Of a DNA stretch of 23,559 bases, positions 14,892-22,189 are shown in pieces. The DNA comes from Candidatus Saccharimonadota bacterium (lineage in GTDB: Bacteria > Patescibacteriota > Saccharimonadia > Saccharimonadales > Saccharimonadaceae): positions 11,142-34,700 of the forward strand of contig PJQJ01000005.1 in the NCBI GenBank assembly GCA_002861585.1. Reading direction: 5' to 3'. Positions within the stretch are counted from its first letter, which is position 1. Every line of letters begins with the position of its first letter. The notes below the pieces were generated by a model. That model worked only from the letters and a program-made list of their open reading frames with translations. It did no database searches and was not told the origin of the DNA. The position numbers were made by a program, and so were the translations under genes.

Positions 14892-15521
14892 TTACGAGCG
14901 CTCTCCTTTATAAATCCATACTTTTACACCAATAACTCCGGCAGCAGTCTGAGCAGTTGCAAGATGGTAGTCAATGTCAGCGCGAAGCGTATGAAGCGGC
15001 ACGCTACCCATAATGACCTTCTCGCGTCGGCTCATTTCAGCACCATTCAAACGACCAGCAACCTCGATACGAATACCTTTTGCACCAGCGTTCATAGTGT
15101 TTTGTGCAGACATTTTAGTTGCACGACGGAAGTTAATTCGGCGTTCAAGTTGGCGTGCAATGTTCTCAGCGACTAGCTTGGCAGCCAAATCAGGACGCTT
15201 TACCTCTTCGATATTGATACGAACTGGCATACCAATAATCTTTTCAACTTCAGCTTTAATTTCCTGGGCACCAGCACCACCGCGACCGATAACAACACCA
15301 GCTTTTGCAGTGTTGATTGTAACGGTAGCAAGATTCGCTGAACGTTCAATCTCGAGAGACTTGATAGTCGCACGAGTTGAGAATCGCTTTTCTATTGCCT
15401 TGCGAACCTGAAGGTCCTGTGCAAGCCATGTTGCGTATTCACGCTTATCAGCAAACCAACGAGAAGCCCAGTTCTTATTAACCTGAAGTCGCATGCTAAT
15501 AGGATTTACTTTTTGACCCAT
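14892..15521 (-). CDS. rpsC: 30S ribosomal protein S3
   Basis: S3 (209 aa) lines the mRNA entry channel. It begins MGQKVNPISMRLQVNKNWASRWFADKREYA; the KH domain with the GRGG loop (about residues 78-81) follows, and the C-terminal domain contains LNGAEMSRREKVIMGSVPLHTLRADIDY. The protein ends soon after WIYKGERS, without the C-terminal extension seen in many bacteria. Confidence 0.97.
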   Translation of the reverse strand: MGQKVNPISMRLQVNKNWASRWFADKREYATWLAQDLQVRKAIEKRFSTRATIKSLEIERSANLATVTINTAKAGVVIGRGGAGAQEIKAEVEKIIGMPVRINIEEVKRPDLAAKLVAENIARQLERRINFRRATKMSAQNTMNAGAKGIRIEVAGRLNGAEMSRREKVIMGSVPLHTLRADIDYHLATAQTAAGVIGVKVWIYKGERS

Positions 15522-15523
15522 AG

Positions 15524-15952
15524 CTACTTCTCCTCTTTTGCAGCTGACTGCTTAGTGGTTGTCTTCTTGGCAGCTGGTTTTGCAGCTGCTGTGGCTTTAC
15601 GAACCTTCTTAGCCCCAGTTACTTCAATGACAATGTGTGAAGATTTAAGCTGGTAAGGTTTCGCCATACCTTTTGCGCCAGCACGAAATCGCTTTTGGCG
15701 TGGACCAGCGGTCACTTGCAAAGAAGCAATCGTAAGGCTGTTGCCGTCAAGATCGTGGTTGTTTGTTGCATTTGCTTTGGCACTTGCAATGATTTTTGCA
15801 ACCGGAGTTGCAGCACGCTTAGGCGTGTGATTTAGGATAACGAGTGCATCAGCAACGCTGCGACCACGAACAAGACTTGCAATAAGACTTAGCTTGCGTG
15901 GGGTCATGCGAACGCCGCGAGCGACTGCGCGAACTGTATTTACATCAGCCAT
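15524..15952 (-). CDS. rplV: 50S ribosomal protein L22 with Lys/Ala-rich tail
   Basis: L22 lines the exit tunnel; the long beta hairpin includes AGPRQKRFRAGAKGMAKPYQLKSSHIVIEV. The N-terminal part VRAVARGVRMTPRKLSLIASLVRGRSVADAL is typical. After about residue 112 comes a low-complexity Ala/Lys/Thr tail to residue 142, which is absent from the E. coli protein (110 aa) and probably lies on the ribosome surface. Confidence 0.97.
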   Translation of the reverse strand: MADVNTVRAVARGVRMTPRKLSLIASLVRGRSVADALVILNHTPKRAATPVAKIIASAKANATNNHDLDGNSLTIASLQVTAGPRQKRFRAGAKGMAKPYQLKSSHIVIEVTGAKKVRKATAAAKPAAKKTTTKQSAAKEEK

Positions 15953-15954
15953 GA

Positions 15955-16218
15955 CTACTTATCCTTACCTCCGTGCTTACGGAACTTACGAGTTGGTGCA
16001 AATTCACCAAGCTTGTGTCCAACCATGTTTTCGGTTACATACACAGGAACGTGAACGCGACCGTTATGGACGGCGATAGTACGACCAACCATATCAGGAC
16101 TGATTGTACTAGCACGTGCCCATGTCTTAATAACTGTTCGATCATCCGAGCTAAGAGCCGCTACTTTGCGAGCAAGCTTGAAGTCAACGAATGGTCCTTT
16201 TTTTAATGAACGACTCAT
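15955..16218 (-). CDS. rpsS: 30S ribosomal protein S19
   Basis: S19 (87 aa), a head protein partnered with S13. The sequence MSRSLKKGPFVDFKLARKV and the later DMVGRTIAVHNGRVHVPVYVTENMVGHKLGEFAPTRKFRKHGGKDK are canonical. It lies 2-3 nt from rplB and rplV, in the normal order. Confidence 0.98.
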   Translation of the reverse strand: MSRSLKKGPFVDFKLARKVAALSSDDRTVIKTWARASTISPDMVGRTIAVHNGRVHVPVYVTENMVGHKLGEFAPTRKFRKHGGKDK

Positions 16219-16221
16219 ATA

Positions 16222-17061
16222 CTATTTCTTCCTCTTCGCCTCATGGCGGCTTCTTACGATCATTTTGTTAGTACTCTTGCGACGTCGCGTGCGGTAACCA
16301 AGTGTCAATTGACCCCATGGTGTTCGCGGAGCCTTACCAGTACCGTGACGACCACCATCACCACCACCATGCGGGTGATCAGCAGCGTTCATAACAACAC
16401 CACGGACAGATGGACGGAAGCCCATGCGACGCTTACGACCAGCTGAACCAATCTTCACGTTCTGGTGCTGTTCGTTACCAACAGTACCAATAGTTGCCAT
16501 GCACTCTAGACGGAAGCGGCGAACCTCACCACTTGGCATACGGAGCTGCGCATAGTCGCCCTCTTTAGCCATAAGCTGAGCTTTTGCACCAGCAGCACGT
16601 ACTGCCTGACCACCTTTACCAGCCTGTAGTTCAATATTGTGAACCATGGTACCGGTAGGGATATTAGCGAGTGGAAGACGGTTGCTTGTTTCAACTGGAG
16701 CATCAGCACCACTTGAAATCTTTTTGCCTGCACTCATAGTGCTATCAGCGATGACATAGTGGTAGAGACCGTTCTGATCCTTAACTCGAGCAATGCGAGC
16801 TGAGCGGTTTGGATCGTATTCGATCTGCTCGATTGTTGCAACAGTACCAGCAGGAAGGCGGTAGTTGACAAGTCGGTAGAATCGCTTAACACCACCACCA
16901 CGGTGACGAACGGTAATACGACCAGTGTTGTTACGGCCGGCATTTGACTTACGAACAGCTACAAGACTTTTCAGTGGTTTACGAGTTGTAACAGCTGAAA
17001 GATCTTGGCTTGTCATACCGCGACGTCCAGGAGTAGTTGGGTTGTAATTCTTAATAGCCAT
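16222..17061 (-). CDS. rplB: 50S ribosomal protein L2
   Basis: L2 (279 aa) is needed for subunit association and peptidyl transfer. The RNA-binding domain (GRNNTGRITVRHRGGGVKRFYRLVNYR, about residues 42-68) and the SH3-like/C-terminal region with RPSVRGVVMNAADHPHGGGDGG are present, including the conserved His in HPHGGG. Typical length, no anomalies. Confidence 0.98.
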   Translation of the reverse strand: MAIKNYNPTTPGRRGMTSQDLSAVTTRKPLKSLVAVRKSNAGRNNTGRITVRHRGGGVKRFYRLVNYRLPAGTVATIEQIEYDPNRSARIARVKDQNGLYHYVIADSTMSAGKKISSGADAPVETSNRLPLANIPTGTMVHNIELQAGKGGQAVRAAGAKAQLMAKEGDYAQLRMPSGEVRRFRLECMATIGTVGNEQHQNVKIGSAGRKRRMGFRPSVRGVVMNAADHPHGGGDGGRHGTGKAPRTPWGQLTLGYRTRRRKSTNKMIVRSRHEAKRKK

Positions 17062-17063
17062 TA

Positions 17064-17369
17064 CTACTTCTCCTCTTCGTCAAATATTTTAATTGAATCG
17101 CCCTCTGCAACAGTGACATATGCCTTCTTGATGTTGCTGCGGTAAGCAGTTGCTGGATAGGCTCGTTTGCCCCGACTAGCGCGAACCGGCTTACCCTTTA
17201 CAATGACTGCGCGAACATCCGTTACCTTAACGCCGTACTGCTCAGCAACGGCAGAAGCAATCTGCTGTTTGTTGGCTGTCGTAGGCACGGTAAAGACATA
17301 TGTGTTTTGTTGTGTAGCTGCATAAGCCTTTTCACTCATGCGAGGGACTAGTGAAATATGTGCACTCAT
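17064..17369 (-). CDS. rplW: 50S ribosomal protein L23
   Basis: L23 (101 aa) is at the exit tunnel and docks trigger factor and SRP. The pattern PRMSEKAYAATQQNTYVFTVPTTANKQQIASAVAEQYGVKVTDVRAV is typical, with an extended acidic/basic C-terminal strand ending DEEEK. The start overlaps the rplD stop by one base (TAATG). Confidence 0.96.
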   Translation of the reverse strand: MSAHISLVPRMSEKAYAATQQNTYVFTVPTTANKQQIASAVAEQYGVKVTDVRAVIVKGKPVRASRGKRAYPATAYRSNIKKAYVTVAEGDSIKIFDEEEK

Positions 17370-18001
17370 TATTTTTCACCCCCTAACCATGCCTCTACAG
17401 CTGCAACAGCTGGACGAGTCATAGCGATCTTATCTGCATTAAGGATGTGGTACACAGTGAGGTAGGTAGAACGAACAAGCTCCACATTTTCAAGATTGCG
17501 GCTTGCACGAACGAGCTCAGGTGTCTTCTCATCTACGACAAGAAGAATACGGCGGGCAGTAAGATTGTTATCAGCAAGAACTCCAACAAGCTCTTTTGTC
17601 TTACCGGTAGTAGTAATCGGTTCGATAACGCTGATCTTACCAGCTTCATTAGCAAGGCTTAGGGCTTGGCGAAGAGCAACAAGCTTTGACTGCTTACTAA
17701 TCTTGATGGTGTAATTTTCTTCGCCAGATGGACCGAAGACAATACCACCCTTACGCCAGATAGGGTTACGAGTCGAACCAAAACGTGCACGACCAGTACC
17801 CTTTTGTCGCCATGGCTTCTTACCACCACCGCTGACTTCACCACGAGTCTTGGTAGTTGCGGTTGCGACACGACCATTTGCGAGGTATGCCTCGTAGGCA
17901 AGCTTTAGCAGCTGGTGATTAGCAACCTCGACGCCGAATACGGCTGGAGATAGGTCTGTTTTAGGAGCTGCTTTTGCAGCTGTTTTAGGAGTAGTAGCCA
18001 T
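17369..18001 (-). CDS. rplD: 50S ribosomal protein L4
   Basis: L4 (210 aa) has a globular domain on the surface and a long loop reaching into the exit tunnel. The loop region includes GGGKKPWRQKGTGRARFGSTRNPIWRKGGIVFGP (about residues 55-88). The C-terminal domain with ILLVVDEKTPELVRASRNLENVELV and STYLTVYHILNADKIAMTRPAV is intact. In E. coli L4 represses the S10 operon through its leader. A similar role for the leader hairpin at 18644-18691 is possible but unproven. Confidence 0.97.
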   Translation of the reverse strand: MATTPKTAAKAAPKTDLSPAVFGVEVANHQLLKLAYEAYLANGRVATATTKTRGEVSGGGKKPWRQKGTGRARFGSTRNPIWRKGGIVFGPSGEENYTIKISKQSKLVALRQALSLANEAGKISVIEPITTTGKTKELVGVLADNNLTARRILLVVDEKTPELVRASRNLENVELVRSTYLTVYHILNADKIAMTRPAVAAVEAWLGGEK

Positions 18002-18615
18002 TATTTAGCACCTCCGACCATTACGATTCCCTTACGAGGGCCAGGGATAGCACCCTTAACACCAAGAAGGTTATTATCTGCATCGACATAAGCAATAGTT
18101 AGGTTTTTAACGGTTACGCGCTCAGCACCCATTTGGCCTGCCATTCGCTTACCCTTAAAGACTTTTTGCGGGTACATAGAACCAATCGAACCTGGTTTTC
18201 GGATGTATCCCTTACCACCATGAGTCTTTTTGCTAGTGTTAAAGTTGTTTCGCTTTACGTTACCAGCAAAACCTTTACCTTTGCTCGTGCCAGTAACATC
18301 GACCGCGTCACCGACAGAAAAAACGCTCACATTCAACTGTGAGCCGACACTAAGATCTTCACCAAGTTCATCAACACGAACTTCGCGAATCACCTTAGGG
18401 CTTACGTTGGCGGTCTTCACATGACCAGCCACGGCATTGCTCAGGTTCTTCCCCTCACCAAAACCAATCTGCAGCGCGTTATAACCATCTTTTTCGACAG
18501 TCTTAACCTGAGTCACGATGCAGGGGCCAGCTTGAATAAGTGTTACTGGAACAGTCACACCATCCTCGCCGATGATTTGGGTCATACCAACTTTGGTACC
18601 GAGTAGTGATTTCAT
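18001..18615 (-). CDS. rplC: 50S ribosomal protein L3
   Basis: L3 (204 aa) starts 50S assembly and reaches the peptidyl transferase centre. It begins MKSLLGTKVGMTQIIGEDGVTVPVTLIQAGPC and has the typical KGKGFAGNVKRNNF and RKPGSIGSMYPQKVFKGKRMAGQMG motifs. It is the first gene of its transcription unit here because rpsJ is elsewhere. A GAGGG Shine-Dalgarno lies about 10 nt before the ATG. A six-codon frame (ATG CAA ... TAA) ends directly at the rplC ATG and may be chance. Confidence 0.97.
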   Translation of the reverse strand: MKSLLGTKVGMTQIIGEDGVTVPVTLIQAGPCIVTQVKTVEKDGYNALQIGFGEGKNLSNAVAGHVKTANVSPKVIREVRVDELGEDLSVGSQLNVSVFSVGDAVDVTGTSKGKGFAGNVKRNNFNTSKKTHGGKGYIRKPGSIGSMYPQKVFKGKRMAGQMGAERVTVKNLTIAYVDADNNLLGVKGAIPGPRKGIVMVGGAK

Positions 18616-18643
18616 TTACTCACGCCCTCTTTGCATTTAAAAG

Positions 18644-18691
18644 TCTTGGTAGAATCGCGGTTTCCTCGTAGGACCTGCGGTTGTACCAAGA
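18644..18691 (-). promoter_or_regulatory. Leader hairpin of the rplC-secY operon, candidate autoregulatory site
   Basis: The leader between the promoter and rplC contains a perfect 8-bp inverted repeat, TCTTGGTA (18684-18691 read on the minus strand) with TACCAAGA (18644-18651). It encloses 32 nt that include a TCCT-ACG-AGGA mini-hairpin and two copies of AACCGC/AAACCGC. Nested stems in the 5' leader of a ribosomal protein operon are typical of binding sites for a ribosomal protein repressor such as L4, but the class is not recognised. Confidence 0.5.
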
Positions 18692-18724
18692 ACTTATTTA
18701 ATATTTCGTATAAGTTACCAATGA

Positions 18725-18754
18725 ATCGTAACAGATTACCACCCCTGGTGTCAA
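18725..18754 (-). promoter_or_regulatory. Promoter of the rplC-secY ribosomal operon
   Basis: On the minus strand a perfect TTGACA (18749-18754) is followed after 18 nt by TACGAT (18725-18730), which is preceded by TGT, giving an extended -10. The predicted start near 18718 yields a leader of about 100 nt. The box starts 14 nt after the stop of the membrane protein gene at 18768. Confidence 0.8.
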
Positions 18755-18767
18755 GAAGTAGCAATTA

Positions 18768-19619
18768 TTAGTTTTTAGTGACTTCTTTTGCGCTTGAGCT
18801 AACCTGATTTTGAGCTCGAACTAGCTCTGCTCGAACTGAATCGCTGAGTCCATTAATTTGCGTGTATAGAATGATCATCTTGTCATTAAGCTGGTTGTAA
18901 GAATCCTTATCACCCGCTTTTTCAGCCATATGAATATCACCAAGTGTCTTTGCAATATCACCAGATGTTGCAGTAAGTGAGTTATGCATCGTCTTAAGGT
19001 TTTGATGAGGTGTCACAGCCTGCAGCTGTTCAAGCGTTTTTTTCCAAGCTTCAAATCCTTGATGAGGTTGAGTACGGTCTGGACCGTACTGGTATTCAAA
19101 AGCCGGCGCCATAGCACTTGCAAGTGCAAATTCATACTCAGCGATATTTTTCATATCAGCTAACGAGTCACCAAGGGCACTAGCACTAGCAGAAAAGTCA
19201 TTACACTCAGCACTAACAGCTTTGTAATCACGAGCAAGCGGTCCAACAATTGGCGCATGTTTTTTACATTCTTCACTTAGGGCTTTGGCTTTTTCACTAG
19301 TATCATTAAGCATAGCTAACGCTTGAGCGCGGGTATCTGCATTCTGCAGGTCAAGGACCGTAAGCGCATTACCCGTCTCTTCAATTGATTGTTTCAACTC
19401 AGCACGTGAATCGGCAACAGCTTTGCGACTGTCGTTTAGTGCGAAGGCCGCCTGAAAGAACAGAAGTGATACGATAAAGAGAACAATCAGGCTGGCCAAT
19501 ATAATTGGCACTACTCGGGGTGTTACCTTTGCAGCAACAGCATTAACTTTATCAATAAAAGTATTGTTTTTTTCTTCAACGCGCTGACGGCGTGAAACGA
19601 AGGTTGTTTTGTTTGCCAT
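18768..19619 (-). CDS. Single-pass membrane protein with helical extracellular domain, partner of pseudozincin (module B)
   Basis: This 283-aa protein is not a known family. A basic cytoplasmic N terminus (about residues 1-36) is followed by one transmembrane helix (about 37-59) and an extracytoplasmic domain of about 220 residues predicted to be mostly helical. Two cysteines are present, SEECKKH and VSAECND. It is a clear paralogue of the protein at 20582-21406: both share QA after the TM helix, an SAEC motif followed by a Ser/Ala stretch and DSL, an AW-K--L-Q-VTP segment and similar spacing. I chose the ATG at 19617-19619, one base after the upstream stop and with AGGAAG 7 nt before it. An upstream ATG at 19658 would lie inside the zincin gene. 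Probably a tether or partner for the secreted protein encoded before it. Confidence 0.75.
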   Translation of the reverse strand: MANKTTFVSRRQRVEEKNNTFIDKVNAVAAKVTPRVVPIILASLIVLFIVSLLFFQAAFALNDSRKAVADSRAELKQSIEETGNALTVLDLQNADTRAQALAMLNDTSEKAKALSEECKKHAPIVGPLARDYKAVSAECNDFSASASALGDSLADMKNIAEYEFALASAMAPAFEYQYGPDRTQPHQGFEAWKKTLEQLQAVTPHQNLKTMHNSLTATSGDIAKTLGDIHMAEKAGDKDSYNQLNDKMIILYTQINGLSDSVRAELVRAQNQVSSSAKEVTKN

Positions 19620-19620
19620 A

Positions 19621-20511
19621 TTATCGCTTCCTCGTTGGGTTTGCTTCGTTAAATTCAATCAATAGAGGCCATGCATTAAACTTACAGCCCTCTAGGTCTT
19701 GTGATTGCGCAGACATTACTGCCGCAGGTCGACCAGTACCCGAACACTTAAAATGACGGTTAATACCCATCCAGTGTCCCGTAATATGTGTAACATTCAA
19801 GTGACGGTAATCACGAATAGATAAATTGCTTGCATTCCAGCTAGGTGTAGCCTGTAACCATCGATCCTGATTAATAATGGCGCGATCGCCCAATCGACAG
19901 CTTGTTAAGCTATCACAAACACCTCCAAAGGCAGCGGTTGCTTGTGGATCAGCTAGTGTCAGGATAAAGTTACCACTGCTTGGTACCTCTTTAAATTCAA
20001 CGTTCATATATGCCCAGCCTCGTGGGTCATTGAGTGTTTCATTCACTTGACGCTTGAATTCATCTTTATCAGCAGTGATATTGCCAACAAATTCTGTTGT
20101 GTAGGTGTAGGTTATCTTTTCATCACGATCAAGAGGTGGTGGTGAAAGGATCTGCAAACGCTCTGAGGCAACGCCCATTTGCCGTCCAACACAGAGTAAA
20201 TCTGATGGATTACACTCAAACTCAACTTTTACATTGAGCGTCTCAAGCGTATGAGGGTTTGCATTAGCTGCTTGGTGCCCTTCATGTCCGCCTGTCTCTG
20301 CTGCAGGGGCCGCAGGCGCCACAGGGGCTGCAGGTGCTGCAGGAGTAGGCTCGACAGCGGGAGCTGGTGCAACTGGCGCTTGTTGCGGCGCAGTTGTATG
20401 TCCTTCGTGATTCTCGGGACTCTGTGCTTGTATTTTGCTAACGGGATTAACCGCAAGCACAGCTACAAACAAGCTGATTAATAGCATTGAAGCAATAGTA
20501 AACCTTTTCAT
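19621..20511 (-). CDS. Secreted DUF3152-like pseudozincin with degenerate active site (module B)
   Basis: This 296-aa protein has a signal peptide (about residues 1-30, ending IQAQ). A Pro/Ala-rich linker (about 41-72) lies between two HEGH tetrapeptides (35-38 and 76-79). The domain after it aligns along its length with the zincin at 21411-22160: ASERL, a TADK-EFKR-VNETLND-RGW block, INQDRWL-ATP-WN, RDYRHL. The six cysteines are in the same places. The zinc site reads HITGHWMGINRH (19753-19788) where the paralogue has HETGHWLGLGH. The catalytic Glu is therefore Ile, and the third His is shifted by one inserted residue. The Met-turn (AAVM) and the CKFNAWP end are kept. I infer a folded but inactive protease or binding protein. 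It begins its own transcript, probably leaderless. Confidence 0.85.
   Translation of the reverse strand: MKRFTIASMLLISLFVAVLAVNPVSKIQAQSPENHEGHTTAPQQAPVAPAPAVEPTPAAPAAPVAPAAPAAETGGHEGHQAANANPHTLETLNVKVEFECNPSDLLCVGRQMGVASERLQILSPPPLDRDEKITYTYTTEFVGNITADKDEFKRQVNETLNDPRGWAYMNVEFKEVPSSGNFILTLADPQATAAFGGVCDSLTSCRLGDRAIINQDRWLQATPSWNASNLSIRDYRHLNVTHITGHWMGINRHFKCSGTGRPAAVMSAQSQDLEGCKFNAWPLLIEFNEANPTRKR
20296..20391 (-). repeat. Low-complexity Pro/Ala linker coding region
   Basis: Degenerate GCNCCN-type repeats encode about 32 residues of almost only Pro and Ala. The paralogous active zincin has no such linker, so this stretch was gained in the pseudozincin or lost from its sister. Such linkers are usually extended spacers between a cell surface or membrane and a folded domain. 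Confidence 0.7.
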
Positions 20512-20517
20512 AGGTAT

Positions 20518-20523
20518 ACTATA
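20518..20523 (-). promoter_or_regulatory. Extended -10 of the pseudozincin gene (leaderless start)
   Basis: TGC-TATAGT on the minus strand ends exactly 6 nt before the ATG at 20509-20511, so transcription should begin at the A of the start codon. No Shine-Dalgarno is present. A 9-bp inverted repeat, ATAGGTATA at 20510-20518 and TATACCTAT at 20577-20585, brackets this intergenic region. Confidence 0.5.
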
Positions 20524-20581
20524 GCATATTTATGACAATTTCATAATTTTATTGCTTTGTAGGTAATCCTTATGCTTATAC

Positions 20582-21406
20582 CTATATCTTTTGAGCAGCT
20601 TGATATAGCTTTTTCTGACTTAGCACAAGCTCATCCTGCATCTGCTCACCCAGCTGGTTTACCTTTTTATAGTGCAAGTCGAGGCTCTTTATAGCTGCCG
20701 TTGTGGCACGAGTATCCTTGCTAGTCTGCGCTTGCTGCAGCTGTTCATATGTTGCAATAACATCGGATGAAGAATTAATAAGTTCAGTATTGTACGTAAC
20801 CAAAACTTCAGGCGGAGTTACCTTTTGCAGCTCTGATTTAAACGACCCCCAAGCGCCTATTGCTTGTTTGGTATCTGTCTTATTATTGCCAGATTGAAAA
20901 GCAACAATTGGATTAGTTGCATTAAGCAGTTCTACTTGATACTGCGCTACTGGTAAAAAGCCGTTCAGACTATCCCTTAGCTCTCGCGCTGTTGCCGTAA
21001 GACTATCACATTCTGCAGATAAGGTTTTAAAGTTTTTAGCCAGTGCAGGAACCCATGGTGTTTCAGCTTTAGCACAGGTGTCGGCTATAGTATCTACCTG
21101 AGCAGTAAATTGATTAAGTGAACCAAGTGCCACCTTTAGGTTTGCACCTTCTTCATCTTTGACACTTGTTACTTTTTCTGTTGTGCTCTTAGCACTTACA
21201 CGCAGATCGTTTCTGTTAGCCGCAACTGTCTTTTTTAAATTCATTGCCGTTGCGTTAGCCTGCAAAAAGACGAGCGCCAAGGCGAGCAACGCCAACAGTA
21301 CCACCCCAATAAACAGCAAGAGAGCCTTGTTGTGAAGTAGAGATTTTTTATGCCCACGATCGAGCAGCGGGCGTTGTTTTGGTGAAGCAAGGAGTTTTTG
21401 AATCAT
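20582..21406 (-). CDS. Single-pass membrane protein with helical extracellular domain, partner of zincin (module A)
   Basis: This 274-aa protein has no recognised family. It has a basic cytoplasmic N terminus (about residues 1-28), one transmembrane helix (about 29-51, Leu/Ala/Val rich) and an extracellular, probably helical domain of about 220 residues with two cysteines (ADTCAKA and LSAECDS). The layout and many positions match the paralogue at 18768-19619. The ATG is 4 nt after the zincin stop, which suggests coupling. It may anchor, guard or activate the secreted zincin, but nothing in the sequence proves this. Confidence 0.75.
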   Translation of the reverse strand: MIQKLLASPKQRPLLDRGHKKSLLHNKALLLFIGVVLLALLALALVFLQANATAMNLKKTVAANRNDLRVSAKSTTEKVTSVKDEEGANLKVALGSLNQFTAQVDTIADTCAKAETPWVPALAKNFKTLSAECDSLTATARELRDSLNGFLPVAQYQVELLNATNPIVAFQSGNNKTDTKQAIGAWGSFKSELQKVTPPEVLVTYNTELINSSSDVIATYEQLQQAQTSKDTRATTAAIKSLDLHYKKVNQLGEQMQDELVLSQKKLYQAAQKI

Positions 21407-21410
21407 ATTA

Positions 21411-22160
21411 TTACAACCCTAGTGTTGGTGCTTTAAGTTCCGTATCGAGCGGCCATGGATTAAAGGTACATCCCTGCAAACTCATAGACTGCTGCTGCAT
21501 AACTGGAGCGGGCTGGCCAGGAACACTGCAATTTGCATGACCAAGGCCTAACCAATGCCCAGTCTCGTGATTGATGACCATGTGGCGATAATCACGGAGC
21601 GTTCCTCCACCCTGGTTCCACGCTGGTGTTGCGCCGAGCCAACGATCTTGATTGATGACGACATTTCGTCCAACGACACAACTATATGTGTTATCACATC
21701 CATTAGCAGAGAAACTTGTCATCTCACTGGCACTAGAAAGATTAAGCGTAAATTGGCCACCAGTTGCAACCTCTTTAAAGGTAACACCCATGCGAGTCCA
21801 GCCACGAGTATCGTTCAATGTTTCGTTAGCAAGACGCTTAAATTCATTAATATCAGCCGTAAGGGTACCGCGTGTTGCAACAGAATATGTTACTTCTTGC
21901 TTGGTCTTTTGCACCTCGTACTGTGGAGGAGTCATAGTAATAAGGCGCTCTGAAGCAACAGAATATTGATTTGCTATACAGAGTGTTTCACCTGGTTTAC
22001 AGCCAAATTTGGGTGTATTTTCACCGCCTGCTGAACCACTCTGATTATGTGTTGCTTCATCGTGTTGCTGGGCATAGACACCAACAAGTGGCATGCTAAT
22101 TGCAGCAAGAACCAAACCAATAGAAATAATAACCCCTTTAAACCTCATACGCCCCTTCAT
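21411..22160 (-). CDS. Secreted DUF3152-type zinc metalloprotease (module A)
   Basis: A signal peptide (MRFKG, then a hydrophobic core, ending VYA before QQ) is followed by a mature domain of about 215 residues. The complete zincin site HETGHWLGLGH (21537-21569) has the three His ligands and the catalytic Glu. The Met-turn PAPVMQQQ and the end GCTFNPWP match the DUF3152 family, which is known mostly from Actinobacteria. Six cysteines suggest three disulfides (two CxnC pairs near 53/60 and 155/161 counted from the first ATG, and one in HANC...QGC). The first ATG (22160) lies 8 nt after an extended -10, giving a nearly leaderless mRNA. An internal ATG at 22148 has AAGGGG before it and a shorter, more typical signal peptide. 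The substrate is unknown. Confidence 0.87.
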   Translation of the reverse strand: MKGRMRFKGVIISIGLVLAAISMPLVGVYAQQHDEATHNQSGSAGGENTPKFGCKPGETLCIANQYSVASERLITMTPPQYEVQKTKQEVTYSVATRGTLTADINEFKRLANETLNDTRGWTRMGVTFKEVATGGQFTLNLSSASEMTSFSANGCDNTYSCVVGRNVVINQDRWLGATPAWNQGGGTLRDYRHMVINHETGHWLGLGHANCSVPGQPAPVMQQQSMSLQGCTFNPWPLDTELKAPTLGL

Positions 22161-22168
22161 TTGGCTTA

Positions 22169-22174
22169 AGTATA
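22169..22174 (-). promoter_or_regulatory. Extended -10 of the zincin gene
   Basis: TGC-TATACT on the minus strand lies 8 nt before the first ATG of the zincin gene and 20 nt before the second. A weak TTGTAG lies 15 nt upstream. The same TGC-TA element precedes the pseudozincin and the 3-TM protein. Confidence 0.5.
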
Positions 22175-22189
22175 GCAGATTTTTTGGAG

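Noticed and set aside
19620..19658. Upstream ATG for the module B membrane protein
   Set aside because: The longer start overlaps the pseudozincin, while the ATG at 19617-19619 has a good Shine-Dalgarno and direct coupling.
19621..20511. Calling the inactive zincin a pseudogene
   Set aside because: The frame is intact, the signal peptide and six cysteines are kept and the downstream gene is coupled; this fits a functional pseudoenzyme better than decay.
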